A stretch of DNA of 64,000 nucleotides from Mixophyes australis. Its lineage: Eukaryota; Chordata; Amphibia; Anura; Limnodynastidae. Location: assembly GCA_036250195.1 (NCBI GenBank), contig JAVHZZ010000004.1, forward strand, positions 255,006,728-255,070,727, written 5' to 3'. Position numbers and translations under genes: made by a program. The notes beneath the pieces were generated by a model. That model made no database searches, was not told where the DNA came from, and was given only the letters and a program-made list of their open reading frames with translations. Of the stretch, positions 12,890 to 26,004 are shown in pieces; the first letter of the stretch is position 1; the number at the start of each line of letters is the position of its first letter.

Positions 12890-13420
12890 TATCAATCAGA
12901 CTGGGCATTTAAGATAGATTTTTAGCTGAGTCTTCAACCAGAAATGGTAATGGGTATCATGATGTAACTACCAATTGTAGGGTCTTCAGGAGCCATTCAT
13001 TTTCTTGCAATGGAAACCTTACCAAAGGTTAGCAAACATAACATATTGGGAGGATGATTTACCTAAGAGAATTGAGAGAGCCCAGATAAGTAAACCTTCA
13101 AGTGCCAACAGGAGAATTTAATTCCTGTTGATTGAATACATTTTTGTACTACAGCCCAGAATCTTCCGATCCCTGGACAAGACCAAAATAGATGACACAA
13201 ATAAGTGGAGTCTATGCTTCATTTAGGGGCATTTGGAATCTAATCTCATACCCCATTTCATCAGTTTCATAGGATTATACACTGTAGTATATACAACTGA
13301 AACCTGATATATGATGTAGCATTGTTAGCACTACCAAGCATAATGCTCCTTCATCTTCATCCAGAAGCCACAACTACACTTCCTATTTACTTTTAAGGGT
13401 TAGGAAATTACCTTCTAAAA
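12890..13420 (-). pseudogene. Decayed L1-like ORF2 C-terminal fragment
   Basis: The minus-strand translation, with several stops and frameshifts, gives pieces typical of the C-terminal region of L1 ORF2: an HLFWSCPGIGRFW segment (the Cys/His-rich tail normally reads like W.CP....FW) followed by LLTFGKVSIARK, matching the LL.A...IA..W stretch downstream of it. No poly(A) tail or TSD was found, so the boundaries are estimates. It is older and more diverged than the other L1 pieces in this window. Confidence 0.5.
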
Positions 13421-15110
13421 TATCAGGAAGAAAGGAAACGTATAATATTGAAATTAATTTATGTGAACCTAGTTCTCGTAGAGTATTTTAAAGTGGAGTC
13501 TGATGGAATTGTGGAGCACTATTTTGAAATTGAGTATGGTGGGTGTGTCTTAGTTGTAAGTAGCTATAAAATAATTGTTTCGGGACTCAAGATTGATTTT
13601 AATTGGTCAAAGGATTTTAGTTAAGTGTCAGACTAAAGCTGACCAACTGACTGAACTCCACAGCTTATCCATAAAGGGGCAATGTTTACTTTATGTAATT
13701 CACACAATCGAGAGTTACCCCAGATTGGAATGTCTGGATCTCAATTTATATAGTTCATGGATTTATGAACCAGAATCCAAATCAGAATTGCTTGTTTTAG
13801 AAGAGGGATTGTATTCTTAGAGACCTTGGTCTCTGCCAATAGTAGCAAATAAACATCTATAATACAAAAGTGGTCTATATGCTAGAAGCCAGTCGGAAGT
13901 GGTTAGATAGTACTGCTTGTATTATCATCACGTATTGTTACACCAGGCCTGCAGTACACCCAAAATATAGGTTCCTAAGAAGTGTATCTGGGTCTCCATA
14001 CCTCCAGGGGGTGTGCTACACTTCTGTATATACACCGTTACTGTACTCAGCTTACACTTGATTGCCCCCTTCCACCTCCGACACGTAACGGGCTGCAAGT
14101 CTAACATATACGGTAATTTAGATACAAATGTATATGTATGGAATGTATATTTTTTGTAAATTGAGAAGTTTTTCAATTGGAAAGTAGGTAGCCCAAGCAG
14201 GGGCATTCAAGACCACACCTGTATGAATAAGCTCTAACTGTGTGAATACAAAGTTATACATAGAAAATACATAAACCTGTCATGCACATTCACTTCAGTC
14301 AGTGAACTCGTCTGATGTTACCTAGGAAAAACACCTTTTCTATCATATTGACATATATTGTCATCTCTGAATTTTTCCAGTCATTCATTAGTTGCACTGG
14401 GGAGGATAACATGACAGACAGGTCCATATTGCACTTCAGTAATTTACAGAACAAACCGACTCCCTTGTGTCTTTTGTAAAATCAACAAATCATTTGTTTA
14501 ATGTTTGGCTAAACTGACCTGTAGCACACATAGCAGAAAAATACAGTATATTTGTAAAAGCTTCTGTACTGGCCTGTTTCCTGCTAGGAGGGCTTTACAA
14601 AAATGTCTAGGAACATATGACTCATGTCAGGTAGTGTATGTTGTCTCAGGTGCATTTCTTTCTGACAATTGCACAAAAATGAAACCAGATTTTGGCATGT
14701 ACACATAAAGAAAAAGACAACATATGTAATCAGAGCACTAAGAGGACTTTGACATTATCCAGAATAGATGTAAATAAATTATTCGTTCTCATGCTTGCAG
14801 AATTGTGAAAGAAAAGGTCAGTGTGGATTCTCCCCTCTCCCCTCCCTCACAGGTTGCAGAGCCATGGGGTCCCAAGACTGGGATTCCTGCAGTTCGGGAA
14901 ATATTTGTTCCTATTAGCACTTGGTTAAAATAAGCCAATTACTAATCACAGGCAAACATCTGTGGTGACGGTCATGGTATTTTTCCAGATGTCTGTTGAA
15001 TGGTCCAGTGATGGAATCATAATCACTATACACAGCATTCAAAGAGAATCTTGATCAAGTGTAAAAAGTAAAAGCAGAACTTCTGGTAGGCAGAGACAAT
15101 AGATAGATAC
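13421..15110. other. Unassigned sequence
   Basis: No gene or bounded repeat recognised. A pyrimidine tract followed by CACAG and an ATG near 14862 looks exon-like but has no convincing downstream donor. Confidence 0.3.
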
Positions 15111-15738
15111 TGTCAGGATTCCAAGTATAAAAATCACTGAGAGAATGCAATTGGAACTAAGTGTTTTTTATTTAACACAGGTTACACAAGTAAGTGATAC
15201 AATAAATGGTATGGCATGAAAAGTCAGCAGACTATGGCCATTATAGCAAGGAGATGACACCAGATGTAATAGTCTGCAGACCGATACACAGGAGATACTG
15301 GAAACAGGATGCGATGGTCTGCGAGGCATTACCACTAGACAGGGGAGATGACACAGGATGCAATAGTCTGTGGACCGAGACACAGGAGATACTGGAAACA
15401 GGATGTGAACTGCAGGTGCTGTCATAAAGTCGACTAAAGGGTCACAGGAAGAGATTCCAAAACAGAAGGATAAGCAGAGGTCAAAACCAGATAGTCAAAC
15501 AAGGATAACTCACAGGAGAACCAGCAGAGGTCAAGGCAACAGATGAACTGGCAAAGGCTGCTGGGACAAGCAGGTTTATATAGGTCAGGGACAGGTGCTA
15601 AGCATCCTGGAGTAATGAGCCTAGCTCTGACAGATAGAAGAGATATCCAAGTATCACAGTGGCAAGCTGGATACCTATAAAGGCAAAAGTGCCAAGAGCT
15701 ATGTTGGAGACAGGAGCTGCAGGAGGCAGATTGCGACA
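15111..15738 (-). mobile_element. Solo LTR, Gypsy-type
   Basis: A 628-bp LTR reading TGTCGCAATCTG...CCTGACA on the minus strand, flanked by a perfect 5-bp TSD, GATAC (15106-15110 and 15739-15743). Minus-strand TATATAAA is at 15575-15582 and AATAAA at 15168-15173, giving proper U3-R-U5 spacing. Two imperfect internal repeats containing ACACAGGAGATACTGG lie at about 15280-15410. No internal element sequence adjoins, so it is solo. The TGTC start and internal repeats match the style of the Gypsy LTR at 56413-58129. Confidence 0.8.
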
Positions 15739-18700
15739 GATACACTTTTACAGAGCTTTTTAACACCTACAGTAATTTACAGGTGATCCTAAATCTTGTA
15801 GAAAATAAATACCCCCCTGAAATGCAAAAATAGCAAAAGCTCACAATATGTTTTGTTAGCCAGAAACACAATGTTGCAGAAATGGAGAAAAGCGGCTTAA
15901 TTGTCCTGAATGGGTCTTACAATTCTATTCTTTGTAAGTGCAATCTTACAAATTTTTCTATTTGTGAGTAAACTCACTTGAAGTTTGTCTAGTGCACTAC
16001 AGTAAGAATTCTCAAATTTCCTACAGGAAGCAACAAATTTTCACTCTGATATCAAGAGAAAAGTGGCAAGACAAGGGGCTACATATTGTCCCGTTCTTTG
16101 CCATTCTTCCTGGTGTCCAAGACGGCAGATTTTCCTGCTATTATAATGTATAATTAAAATGTAACTACACTGATCTCATCTGATATTGATCAGACAAGAT
16201 ATCTCACCAGGGCAGATTTCTTGGTTGCTACGATGACCTAAAGCCCAAGAGCAGTACAAAAATGATATGAAGATTTGTCTCTTCTGGGCATTGTTTTGAG
16301 CTAATATGAACTTACAGAGCACTAGGTGCCATTTCATTGACCATAAACTGAGCTGACACCCACATCACACTACAGCCATGCAGTCTATTTTTTTTTAAGC
16401 CATGAATGCATAAAAGTCTTCTCAAAAACGGAGTAAAATTAAAATGTATTTTCTATAGAAACTGACACAATCCAACAAACCCCAAGATAATAGCGAAAAC
16501 TTAACCGCCATGACTGAACCACTAGGCAGCGAGATCCTGTGATACTCTAGATAGCTACTATCTGAAGTTCTGTTGTTCTGAGTCCCATGTAGCGTGGAAG
16601 TTCTGCAGTCAACTCTACATACCATTATGATTTAACTGGTAATATTTAGAGGGGGTGAACTTACCTACTTCTGTTATTGTCACAAACCAGAACGATACTA
16701 AACGTTACTCATGGTTACCTTTGTACCTTACGCTGACTGATGGTACCCACCACATCATGGGTGTCAGTCATGATTATAGCCTAATGTGTTCATGATCAAT
16801 TTTAAAATCTGAAGTTGCTTTAAATAGCATGGTTTCCAGAAATCCACCATGGCAAGCAAACAAGGGGTTAATGTATATTGATGGTATGCTTATGAAGCCT
16901 GTATTTTTAATATTGAGCGCTAAACTCTATTTGCCATCTTGGTAGTGTCCCCTGTGATCTAGTGAAGACAGGAAGGGGGGAAGCCTCCAACCGTCCACAT
17001 CCCTCTACTGAGTATGCACAGACAGGAAGTTCGGCTCTCTGCAGGTTCTTCTAGTGACAGTTGAAATGAAAAGTCGTAATTGGAGCTGTATTCTTTATGT
17101 TTAAACTTACTTATATATAGATCAATAAAGTGAGCAGAAGCACAATATATATTACTACCATCTGCATATATTAAGTTTATCATACCGTCTTCTGTTACAG
17201 TGAGCATCAACTGTTAGCAACTGTATATACGTATATATCTGTTGCAACAAGTTCTAAAATAAAACCAACATATTGGTTAAGTCCAAAAGCTTCTTGTAGT
17301 TTAATATCTATCACCAACGCTGCTGACACCTATTACATATAACAGCACAAGTGCCCTGATAGGTTTTCATGACAATGCGTATTATGTCAACTTGCTTTGA
17401 TTGTGTATTAAGACATGCCTGATGCCACAGACAGATAATCAACTACTTTGTGTATTGCCCAGCTAAGAACTCCACAGATCCTAAAATATTGACTAAATTC
17501 TTTTGGCTAGAAAGGACCATATTTAGGTCACTCAAAGATCAGTGTATAATCTATAAGGGACATATAATAAATCCAATCAATACTTTCCATAATCCATGTT
17601 AAAGAAGACCTCTGTATAAATTTGTAATCCCCTGGAACTAGCAACATAAAATGTGTCTATAACATAATCAAGATCTATGTGGAACCTTTAGGAATAATGT
17701 ATCTTCCGAAAGGAATCAATATAACATTCATGTTCATATGAATATGCGCAAAAAATAAAACTATGTGTAGTGGGATTCATGTCTCATACTAGGTTCCATA
17801 AAACAGTTATAATATAATTGCAGAACTCATTACAAGAACTATTATTGGACAAAGGGCAATAAAATGGTTGTACAAGAGATTAGCATACTACCTCAGTGTC
17901 ACAGCAAGTTGGCAGGTTATCTCTCTGAGCTGTGACTAACAGTTTTTCCAAATATCCACACAAACTTCAACTTTTGCAGCAATGGCCTCTATTTCACCTT
18001 ATAACTCCTTCTCAAGCTGTCATCACCTACATTATCACATAAGGGCAGCAATTCTTCTCACTTTGAGTACCTATGTTCATAGTTTCTTGAAGCCATTAAT
18101 TAATTAATTTTTTCACATGAGTTGTCTCCTAGTCTTCAATATTGTGTCCATTTAAACTGACAAATATTAAGATAAACAATAGTGGCAGACTCCAGGTGGG
18201 TGTCCACCAAAAAGGGAAAGTAAAAATACAAACCATGCAAAAATTACTTGACATCTGTGGAAGATGATCCTGCAGATGCACATAGATGTGTGACATGAAC
18301 CACACCAAGATAATCTTGATACAACAAATAACGCTTTCCAAAACAAGCTAGAAGACATATAAAACAGTTTAGGAGACACAGTTTGAGTGTAATTGTCTTC
18401 AGTATGTCAATCAAAGCAAATGATCTCATGAACTTTGCCTCACATTGGCTTGGTATGTAATTAGTCCTAAACACCAATACAGAATAAATCACTATAGGCC
18501 CAGAAAAGCAAGATGATCTACAATGCCTAAGAATGGTCCTCATGAAAATGTTACATTTCACAGTGAAATTATTATAACAGTAAGTAAAAGGAAACAATAT
18601 TATAGTTTTCATGATTTGTCATCTCAAGTGGCAATGAAATAAGGGGAATTTTCCTTGCTTTAACATTATACTAAAGAAATAAAGTCCACCTTGTTATATC

Positions 18701-18889
18701 CGCCCAAAAGCAAAGTCATTTACAATAAAAAAAAATTCTATCCATTTAATTCTGCGGTTTAGGCCCAGACACTCGTGTAACCTTAATTATCAATGCCAGA
18801 TTATCCAGAGGATGAGGAGAGTATACCAAGAACTCCAACTGATACCATTTGATTTGTGACAAACTATAATCTCATAACAGTGCTGTCCA
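15739..18889. other. Unassigned sequence
   Basis: About 3.1 kb of AT-rich sequence in which I recognise no gene, RNA or bounded transposon. Confidence 0.3.
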
Positions 18890-19465
18890 TTGTTATATTT
18901 TGTTTTACGCATAAGGTCTGGATATGGATGTTAAACAGCTATTGCCCAAGAGAATAGTGTGGCAATGGCTAAGATCACATACATTTGAATGACTTTGGCT
19001 TAATACAATAAAGTGGAAAATAAAGTATTACAACAGTTATTGTTATTCATGATACTATTAGTGATCTAAAGGGACGTTATATATTCAGCAAAGTAACAAG
19101 ACAATGAAAAATAGATAATGAAAAATATACTATTGCAACTGTTTATGCACCTCATGTTCCTGACTTAATCTGCCTTTGCAGAAATATATATTCCAAGAAT
19201 GAACTGATGGACAGTTATTACCAGGAGGAAACTTTAACACAACATGGGACAATGTTCTAGACAAATCAATTTCTGAAGTTAGTAAAAGTGGCAGCACACC
19301 AACATCTACAGATTTTTTAACAAGCGCATTATAGTTTATAGACCTATGGCGTTATCTACCTCATCTAGAAAAATGATAACTTTTTCTAATAACACCTCTT
19401 CTAGAATAGATCGCCAGCTGATCAGTAATACCCTCCTACACCTACTCAAAATCTAACATAAAAAT
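18890..19465 (+). pseudogene. L1 endonuclease-domain fragment
   Basis: Plus-strand frames, broken by stops, read as the apurinic-endonuclease domain of L1 ORF2: an IHDTISDLKGRYIF stretch, then TIATVYAPHVPD (normally L.NVYAPN..D), then GGNFNTTWDNVLD, where the catalytic GGDFN motif has Asp replaced by Asn, and finally RIDRQLIS (normally SRIDYFLIS). Motif order and spacing fit L1. It is a dead fragment. No TSD was found, and whether it belongs with the nearby minus-strand L1 piece is unclear. Confidence 0.6.
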
Positions 19466-19822
19466 TTGATTTTGAAATTACAATAAGCTAGTGGAATACT
19501 GCATTGCTGGCGGATGACAAAACTCTAGTCTCCAGGCCTCTTCTGAGCTTATGTGAGCCAGACACATGCGCAGTAAGGTCCTGACTTGGGCTGGAATTAG
19601 GGGGTAGACAGGTAGGCTTTGATTGGCTAGTGGCTTGTCAATGAGTGTTTAAAACTTTGGAGGCTAGTGAAGAGCCAGAATAGACATGGAATTGTGTTCC
19701 ATAAGCCGGGGAGCAGCACAGTGTCAGGAATAAGCCCTTCTAGCTTCGCCCTAATTAGATATCGTATCATATATTCCAACCATCGTCACCTCTATTTTGT
19801 CAGGACACTGCTCCTGAACTCC

Positions 19823-20396
19823 TTTTTTTATTTTTTTATTTTTGGAAGGTCAAATAACAAACAAAACCGATATGCAATGTCAGCAAGGAAAAAAAAACGA
19901 CATCACATAAAACATGATATAAAATCAACAGAATATCGTAAAAAAAATCAGTGCAAAGAGGTCAAGTTACGTGTATAAAGATTGACCAAAATTTTTTATT
20001 TTTATTTTTTAAAAAGATGTAAGGGATAGAGCGAAATGCCGCGAAAGAGGATGGCACAAAGCAGGGAGAGTAGGGAAGGGAGACTAGAACAGAGCAGAAA
20101 ATGAAAGAAAGAAAGGGGTTCTCGAAAAGATGACGGATATATGTAGGTGTAGAGTCAAGTGAAAGGGAGTAAGCCTGAAAAAACCTTAGTGAACAATCTT
20201 GATGTCCTATTGATGATGCTGGTCATGTATTCCAGGCGCTGAACCTGCCAAACTCTGTTAATAACGGCCTGAAGTGATGGTGGAGACTGCTGCCTCCAGT
20301 CTGCTGCAATTTGGCAGGTAGCTGCCAACAAGATATGCCTAGCCAACTTGTTCTGGTGTCGAGTCGCCATGGGCGCTCCCAAGGGCAAGAGAAAAT
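19823..20396 (-). mobile_element. 5'-truncated L1 insertion
   Basis: The minus strand carries the last part of an L1 ORF2 (frame at 20155-20388, with HILLAATCQIAADWRQQSPP, matching the LL.AR..IA..W.....P segment), followed by a 3' UTR ending in an A-rich tail (T-rich on the plus strand at 19823-19848). Flanking 15-mers CTGCTCCTGAACTCC (19808-19822) and CCGCTCCTGAACCCC (20397-20411) agree at 13 positions and are the likely TSD. Opposite in orientation to the L1 at 20801. Confidence 0.65.
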
Positions 20397-20460
20397 CCGC
20401 TCCTGAACCCCTTTATCGGTCACAAACCACCCTCTGCGCACTTGTGACTTGGAAGCTTAC

Positions 20461-20800
20461 TGTAAGGGAACACACAAGATTCTAGCCCCAAATCTCACAC
20501 TCACCTCTTCCTCTAAGGCTACAGATTTTGCTGGTCCCTTTTCCCAACACAGACGCAGGCTTCACACCTCTCAGCAACTGCCACCAGCTACATATAAGGC
20601 CTGTAGCAAACATATGACTTAATCACCCAATTGTGCACACTCTGTGCTCTGGAAGCTAAACAGTTAACCCTTCACACACTGGTTTCTAAAGAGTTAATCC
20701 AGCCAAGCAATCTGTCTCTTCTAAACACTCAATGGATTTGTTTAGAGCAATAAGGACAGCACTATTAAAATTTAGATTTAATATTCAAAAAGTACAATGC
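20461..20800. other. Possible LTR remnant interrupted by L1
   Basis: The segment starts TGTAAGGGAAC and, once the L1 at 20801-22112 is removed, would end TGCTTACA near 22132, giving LTR-like inverted TGTAAG/CTTACA ends. No matching TSD was found, and there is no clear TATA or poly(A) signal order. Offered only as a possibility. Confidence 0.25.
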
Positions 20801-21885
20801 GGGCTGCCTAGACGGTGGCGCCCACCATGTGGGTCCCTGTCCCGGCTAGCTGTTGACTCGTTAAGGGCCTGGGATAAGCTGATTGTGAACTCATCTGCCA
20901 TATCTCTTCCCACTAAGAACCTGTCATTGAGTGCTTTGGCTAAATTGATCCCGGATGTAAATTTGTCGCTGTGGATAGCGAATGGCATGGTAGTCCTAGG
21001 ATCATTATTTGATGACCAGGGGTTGATGTCTTTCATGCATATCCAACACCAATTCCATATACCTGCGAGAGATTTTTACAAATACCTACAAATCAGACAC
21101 TGGATATCCTCCCTCTCGAGATATAATCTGTCCCTACAGGCCCTCCCAGCCACGCTCCTCTCGAAACTTACGAAAGGAAATAATAGAGCTGGGATCACCT
21201 TTTGGTACGGTTTCACCTCCCCGGAGCCAATAGCCAAGTGCTCTAGCCAACTCCAGTGGGAATCAGATCTCCAGATAGCCCTCACAGAGGACAAGTGGCA
21301 GGCAGTCTATGTAAATGCTTTTCGCATGTCCAAATGTTTAAACCACACTGAAATGTTCATCAAGCTAGTTAATAGACTTTACCTGACCCCCTCTAGAATC
21401 CATAAAATGTGGCTCTCCCAGTCTAAGCTGTGCTGGAGACAATGCTCGTTGGTTGGGGATTTGCTTCACATCTTTTGGACATGCCCGGTTTTGCGCTCTT
21501 TCTGGGCTCAGGTATTTGACCTAGCTAAGAGAGTGACCAAATTGGATCTTCCTCAGACCCCCGAGATTGCCCTTCTCCAGGTATATCCGCCTCATGTCCC
21601 GAGACAGGCCTGTTATGTGTTTAATCATATACTTATTGCCGCCAGAGCCGCCATAGCCCAGGCATGGAGAGCACCGCTCCCCCCTCTCTGTCAAAGGTAA
21701 TTACCAAAGTCCAGTATGCGTTTGAAATGGAAACACTAGATGTCCCTTATTCAATGAGACCATCTTCCCCATTGATGAAATGGTTTGAATGGCATGTCTA
21801 CGTGACCGACGGGGGTGGGGCTCCAGTAAATAATTCTTCTTCTCCCCCTGCTATTGGTGGTTCTTTGTCAATAGTTGCGCCCTGA
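20801..21885 (+). pseudogene. L1 ORF2 C-terminal region
   Basis: The open frame lies in L1 sequence from 20801 to 21700. Its first 23 codons, from 20732, are flanking DNA. It contains the region after the reverse transcriptase of L1 ORF2: RLYLTPSRIHKMW, then CWRQCSLVGDLLHIFWTCP (the C...C......H..W.C Cys/His motif) and FNHILIAARAAIAQAWRAP. Around 21683 a frameshift moves the C-terminal tail (SKVITKVQYAFEMETL...) into the next frame, ending near 21885. Endonuclease and catalytic RT domains are absent through 5' truncation, so the product would be non-functional. Confidence 0.75.
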
Positions 21886-22112
21886 TTGAGTGTTTATGTC
21901 GGGTTTTCCAAGACCTAGGCCAGGTCTGGTGAGTTAGTTTAAAGTTCCACAGTAAACTGAATACTATAAATTGTATACTGTCTGTAATTTGCAAATGCTA
22001 TATTGGTGTGTTCGAACTCCCCCCCCCTTCCCCCCCCCTTTCCCCCCCCTTTTTTTTTTCTTCTGTACCCCCCATTTACTTAAAAAAATTTTCAATAAAA
22101 ACGATTGATGAT
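20801..22112 (+). mobile_element. 5'-truncated L1 insertion with 14-bp TSD
   Basis: A 1312-bp L1 tail bounded by a perfect 14-bp TSD, AAAAAGTACAATGC (20787-20800 and 22113-22126). It holds the C-terminal part of ORF2, a 3' UTR with a striking pyrimidine tract (22018-22060: runs of C, then T), and a short A-rich tail containing AATAAA. Truncation at the 5' end and a long TSD are hallmarks of target-primed reverse transcription. Confidence 0.85.
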
Positions 22113-22126
22113 AAAAAGTACAATGC

Positions 22127-22756
22127 TTACAGATAATAAAAAAAACAATTAGATAAAGATTTGACATAGAAATAAAAATTTGCAAACAGTTATGAAAACA
22201 AATGGGATAAAAGTACAGAGCATAACTTACTTATCATAATCTGTATGCCTGGGGGTAGGCAGAAAAGATGGACAGTCCTTCAATTAGATTGCTCCCCAAA
22301 AAACTGACAGTGTGGCCTGAGACACTTTTTTAATCACCATTTGCATGTTGCCTGATTTACTAATCAATTCTACTATGTGATCTAATTTTTCTGTAGAGCG
22401 CTACATCGATCCAATTTTATCATTAATAAATCCCCTATGACTCTGTCCATCTTTTGATATCAAACATGCCTAAATACAGTGTATTTGCAGAGCTTACACT
22501 CATTTCCTTCATTTCTCTGTGTGCCCTTCATCATGCTATTGAGGAATATGTGGTTGATCACTACTTTTATTGATATTAAGTGGCATATTTTAAAACTGAA
22601 TTCTTTTTTCCTATATTACATATAGCTTATGTCAGCACATGGCCTCTTTGAGCCAGACCACATGCTGAGCGGTACCTAAACGTCTACTCAGGTGTCACAA
22701 CCATGCTATATCTCACCGCGAGAGCTATTTAAAGCTGCCGCAGGTGACATTCCTAT
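22127..22756. other. Unassigned sequence
   Basis: AT-rich; no gene or bounded repeat recognised. Confidence 0.3.
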
Positions 22757-23516
22757 TAAGGGTGTGCACCGGCCACTTTTGGTGTTTTGGGTTCTGATTA
22801 GCTTGAGGTTTTGGGTTCTGATTTGTTTTTCCAAAACACCCGACGAAAGGTTTTGGTTCTGATTTAGGGTTTTGGGTTCTGATTTATTTTTAAAAAAGCA
22901 TAAACAGTGCTAAAATCCATTATTTTGTTTTTTTTTCACTCCTACACTATTATTAACCTCAATAATTAACCTCAATAACATTAATTTCCACTAATTTCCA
23001 GTCTATTCTGAACACCTCACACCTCACAATATTGTTTTTAGTTTAAAAGGTTCTTTATTTTATTTTTATTTTTTTAAAACTTTGATCAAGGGCAAATAGG
23101 TACTCCATCTTGCAAATTTGATTAAGCCTTGACATATTTTTGTCCATATCTGTGCAGTGGGAAAATACAATGTTGTGATTATGTCATTGACATTTGTCAT
23201 TAAATATACCACTTACTAGGATGTTTTACAATTAGTTTGCACATACATTGCCAGAATAATAAGCAGCTTCTTGTGTCTCAAATGTTTGGTGTCCCACCTA
23301 TGTGTTTCTGATATCTAATTGTGTTTTAGAGTAGAGTTAGGGTTATTAGATTGAATTTGATAAATTAGATTTCTGAAATGTCCTACTGTGTATTAAATGG
23401 TTAGTAAAACATTCCTTCATATGAAGGTTATATCGTCAAACACGTTGTGTAAACTGAGGACAGCTTTTAATGACCATCATTTTATAAAGAGACTGAAGGG
23501 TGATAAGCAAAAGACA

Positions 23517-23548
<32 letters not shown>

Positions 23549-24412
23549 ATCTAGTTTATTGTAAGATCATAATTAGTACATAATAAATGTAAGATACATA
23601 TATATTACTCTAAAGCTGAAGTCATCTGAAGATGATGAAGTATACAAGATACAAAAAATTGCAATCTCATATTTAAAATGTATTCTAACAATAAACACTA
23701 AACCCCAAAGAATAATTTGGACAAAAGAATTTTAAGACAGAAACATAACATAGCAAGCAAAGCCAGTTTACCTTAGTCAAGATGGAATGCGTAAACAACC
23801 AGGTTTTCCCACATGCGCCCCGGATCCTTTAATATAAGTCAATGTAACAGATGGGACCTTTTTATGGTCAATTAAGTCAACTAATAAAAAGGTAATTTAC
23901 AATACCCTCAGGAACAAAGGATCAGGTCACTCATAGGAGGAAAACAATTCTTTTCATGAAACAATGGATAGTAATGTTTGCAGTGTTGAGGCTGTAAACT
24001 GTAAGCTCCAAAGCAAGTGTAGGGATTAACCTGTTGTTGGCTTCCTGTTGTATATATAGCGAGCATAGGAATGGCAGCACAAAATGTAGGTTGTGCGCTT
24101 CCACAGCAGCCTATAAACCTGTCAGTAACAGTCATGAGGGTCCTCTTTGGGACCAGGAACCATATAAAGTGGTTGCTTGCTAGCGACAAAATCATTAAAC
24201 ATTATGTCAGCTGTCAAGTGTGGCATGCACATCCGCATAAAAAGGAGTGGGTGGAGTCGGATCTCACGAGATCCGATGGCGTGATGACGAGGTTTTGCCT
24301 CGTTCTGAGGTTCGTGATCGGCAGGAACCCCCGAACAGTGCTCGGATCCGGGCTCGGATCGGCACTGTTCAGGAGGGTTCTGATTTAATAATTCCGGACC
24401 CGCTCATCTCTA
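22757..24412. mobile_element. Non-autonomous hAT-A relative
   Basis: A 1656-bp element starting TAAGGGTGTGCACCGGCCAC and ending CGCTCATCTCTA, close to the hAT-A ends, and flanked by a perfect 8-bp TSD, ATTCCTAT (22749-22756 and 24413-24420). The left 280 bp match hAT-A's left end in order, including the CTATTATTAACCTCAATAA tract. The right 170 bp match its right end, with several CGGATC motifs. The middle carries no transposase and includes an (AAAT)n microsatellite at 23515-23548. It is a diverged deletion derivative that could have been mobilised in trans. Confidence 0.8.
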
Positions 24413-24473
24413 ATTCCTATCTTCTCACACTGGAATGTGCAAAGCCATCAAATACATTTACATCAGACTCTCT

Positions 24474-24648
24474 GGGCTAGATTTACTAAGCTGCGGGTTT
24501 AAAAAAGTGGGGATGTTGCCCATAGCAACCAATCAGATTCTAGCTGTCATTTTGTAGAAGGAACTAAATAAATGAAAGCTAGAATCTGATTAGTTGCTAT
24601 AGGCAACATCCCCACTTTTTCAAACCCGCAGCTTAGTAAATTTAGCCC
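24474..24648. mobile_element. Palindromic MITE (GGGCTAGATTTACTAAGC)
   Basis: A 175-bp near-perfect palindrome. The left arm, GGGCTAGATTTACTAAGC, and its continuation through GTTGCCCATAGCAACC pair with the right arm, which ends GCTTAGTAAATTTAGCCC; each arm is about 70 bp. It has no coding capacity. A target duplication could not be assigned with confidence. I remember this family as abundant in frogs. Confidence 0.75.
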
Positions 24649-24652
24649 TTAC

Positions 24653-24866
24653 TGTCTCTTTTTTCATGTAGCACACAAATATAAACTTTAAATTTCAGTG
24701 TACAAATAAGCTATCAAGTATTTGTGTGCTACATGAAAAAACAATCAGTATTTAACTTATGTGCAAAACAGAATACTAATTTTCACCCCTTGCATTGTAG
24801 CATGGTTTTGTCCAGGAGACTGAAATAAGAAGTTTCTCAAGTTAAGATCCTTAATGAATCAGGCCC
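24653..24866. mobile_element. Partial MITE of the GGGCCTGATTCA family
   Basis: The right end, TTAATGAATCAGGCCC followed by TAA, matches the right end and TSD of the complete MITE at 37229-37540. The interior shares the CATGTAGCACACAAATA segment with it, here present as an inverted pair (about 24664-24740). The left end is missing where it abuts the palindromic MITE. Confidence 0.55.
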
Positions 24867-25027
24867 TAAATGTTCATCAATACCTATGTTTGCTAAACTC
24901 CACAAACAATACACAATAGTGTGCTGCAAAACCAGAACTTATCTTCCCTACCTCTATATTATACTTACACACCAGACAATTAACTTACTACTACCACATG
25001 TATTTACTACTGCCATATGTATGTACT

Positions 25028-25528
25028 TGTCACATTTCAAAGTAACAGCTATGGAGCCCAGGATGTGATAAACAATATAGGTGTTTATTGACCAAAATGC
25101 AAATAGCACACACCAAATAATGCTGACTGACTTCACAGGAATATCTAAGATGACTGGATATTGGTTGCAAGGAATACTACAGATGCAGGAGGAATTGTTA
25201 AATGAAGAGGGATCCAAAATAGTGATTTGCCATCCAAGAGTACAGGAGAACCAGGCGACAACCCAAAGGGGAAGGCAACAATGACCAGCACAGGAGAGGC
25301 AGAGAGGCAGGTATAAATAAAGAACACCCAGGCACAGGAGATAATTAGTGACACAAGTTAACCCCTAGTAATAACAATGGAAAAAAGCACAATAGCAGCA
25401 CCTCTGGTGAACAGAGGTACTGCCAGAATATATACAATGAACACAAATATAAAGTCCATTAGTCCTGGAGGCAGGAGCTGCCAATGTAAAGCAGCATGCA
25501 ATGAAGTGGCTGCAGGCAGTTCCCGACA
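25028..25528 (-). mobile_element. Solo LTR, Gypsy-type
   Basis: A 501-bp minus-strand LTR, TGTCGGGAACTG...GTGACA, with a perfect 5-bp TSD, GTACT (25023-25027 and 25529-25533). A minus-strand AATAAA is at 25084-25089. No internal sequence adjoins. It is similar in layout to the LTRs at 15111 and 53156. Confidence 0.75.
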
Positions 25529-26004
25529 GTACTACTGTCACATGTTTTTACTACTGTCACATGTATGTACTACCATATGTATGGCAAAATGAAAGCAATG
25601 TTTTCCATATCTAGACCTGACAAATATCTTATAAGACCAAATCACAGTGGACTAACAGCTGATATCTAGTTTAGATAAAGAAATTACTTTTACAATCCTG
25701 CATAGGGCTTATCTTATTCCAAATATTATATTTCTTGGCGAAATAGCACTAAACTGTAACTGTTATAAATGCCTGACACTGAACATTTACATTGCTTGTG
25801 GCTTTACCCCAAGATCCATAAATTCTGGAAAATTATACACATCTACCATACTTTCACACTTAAACTGGCTGTGGTAGCAGATTGAGCGTTCTGGAACATT
25901 CACACCTGTAATGGACCAGCACTTAACTAAGGTAATAAAAAGCCCTGGTTATGGTGACATCTGCCTCTATAAAAGCAATCCCTTCCCAATGAGTTTCACC
26001 AGAT
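25529..26004. other. Unassigned sequence
   Basis: No gene or bounded repeat recognised. Confidence 0.3.

Noticed and set aside
14838..14890. Exon-like segment: pyrimidine tract, CACAG, then ATG in good context
   Set aside because: The frame ends after 17 codons, there is no convincing splice donor and no neighbouring exon was found.
20461..22132. A complete LTR spanning the L1 insertion
   Set aside because: The TGTAAG/CTTACA ends look right, but there is no target duplication or clear promoter and poly(A) order, so it was kept only as a weak possibility.
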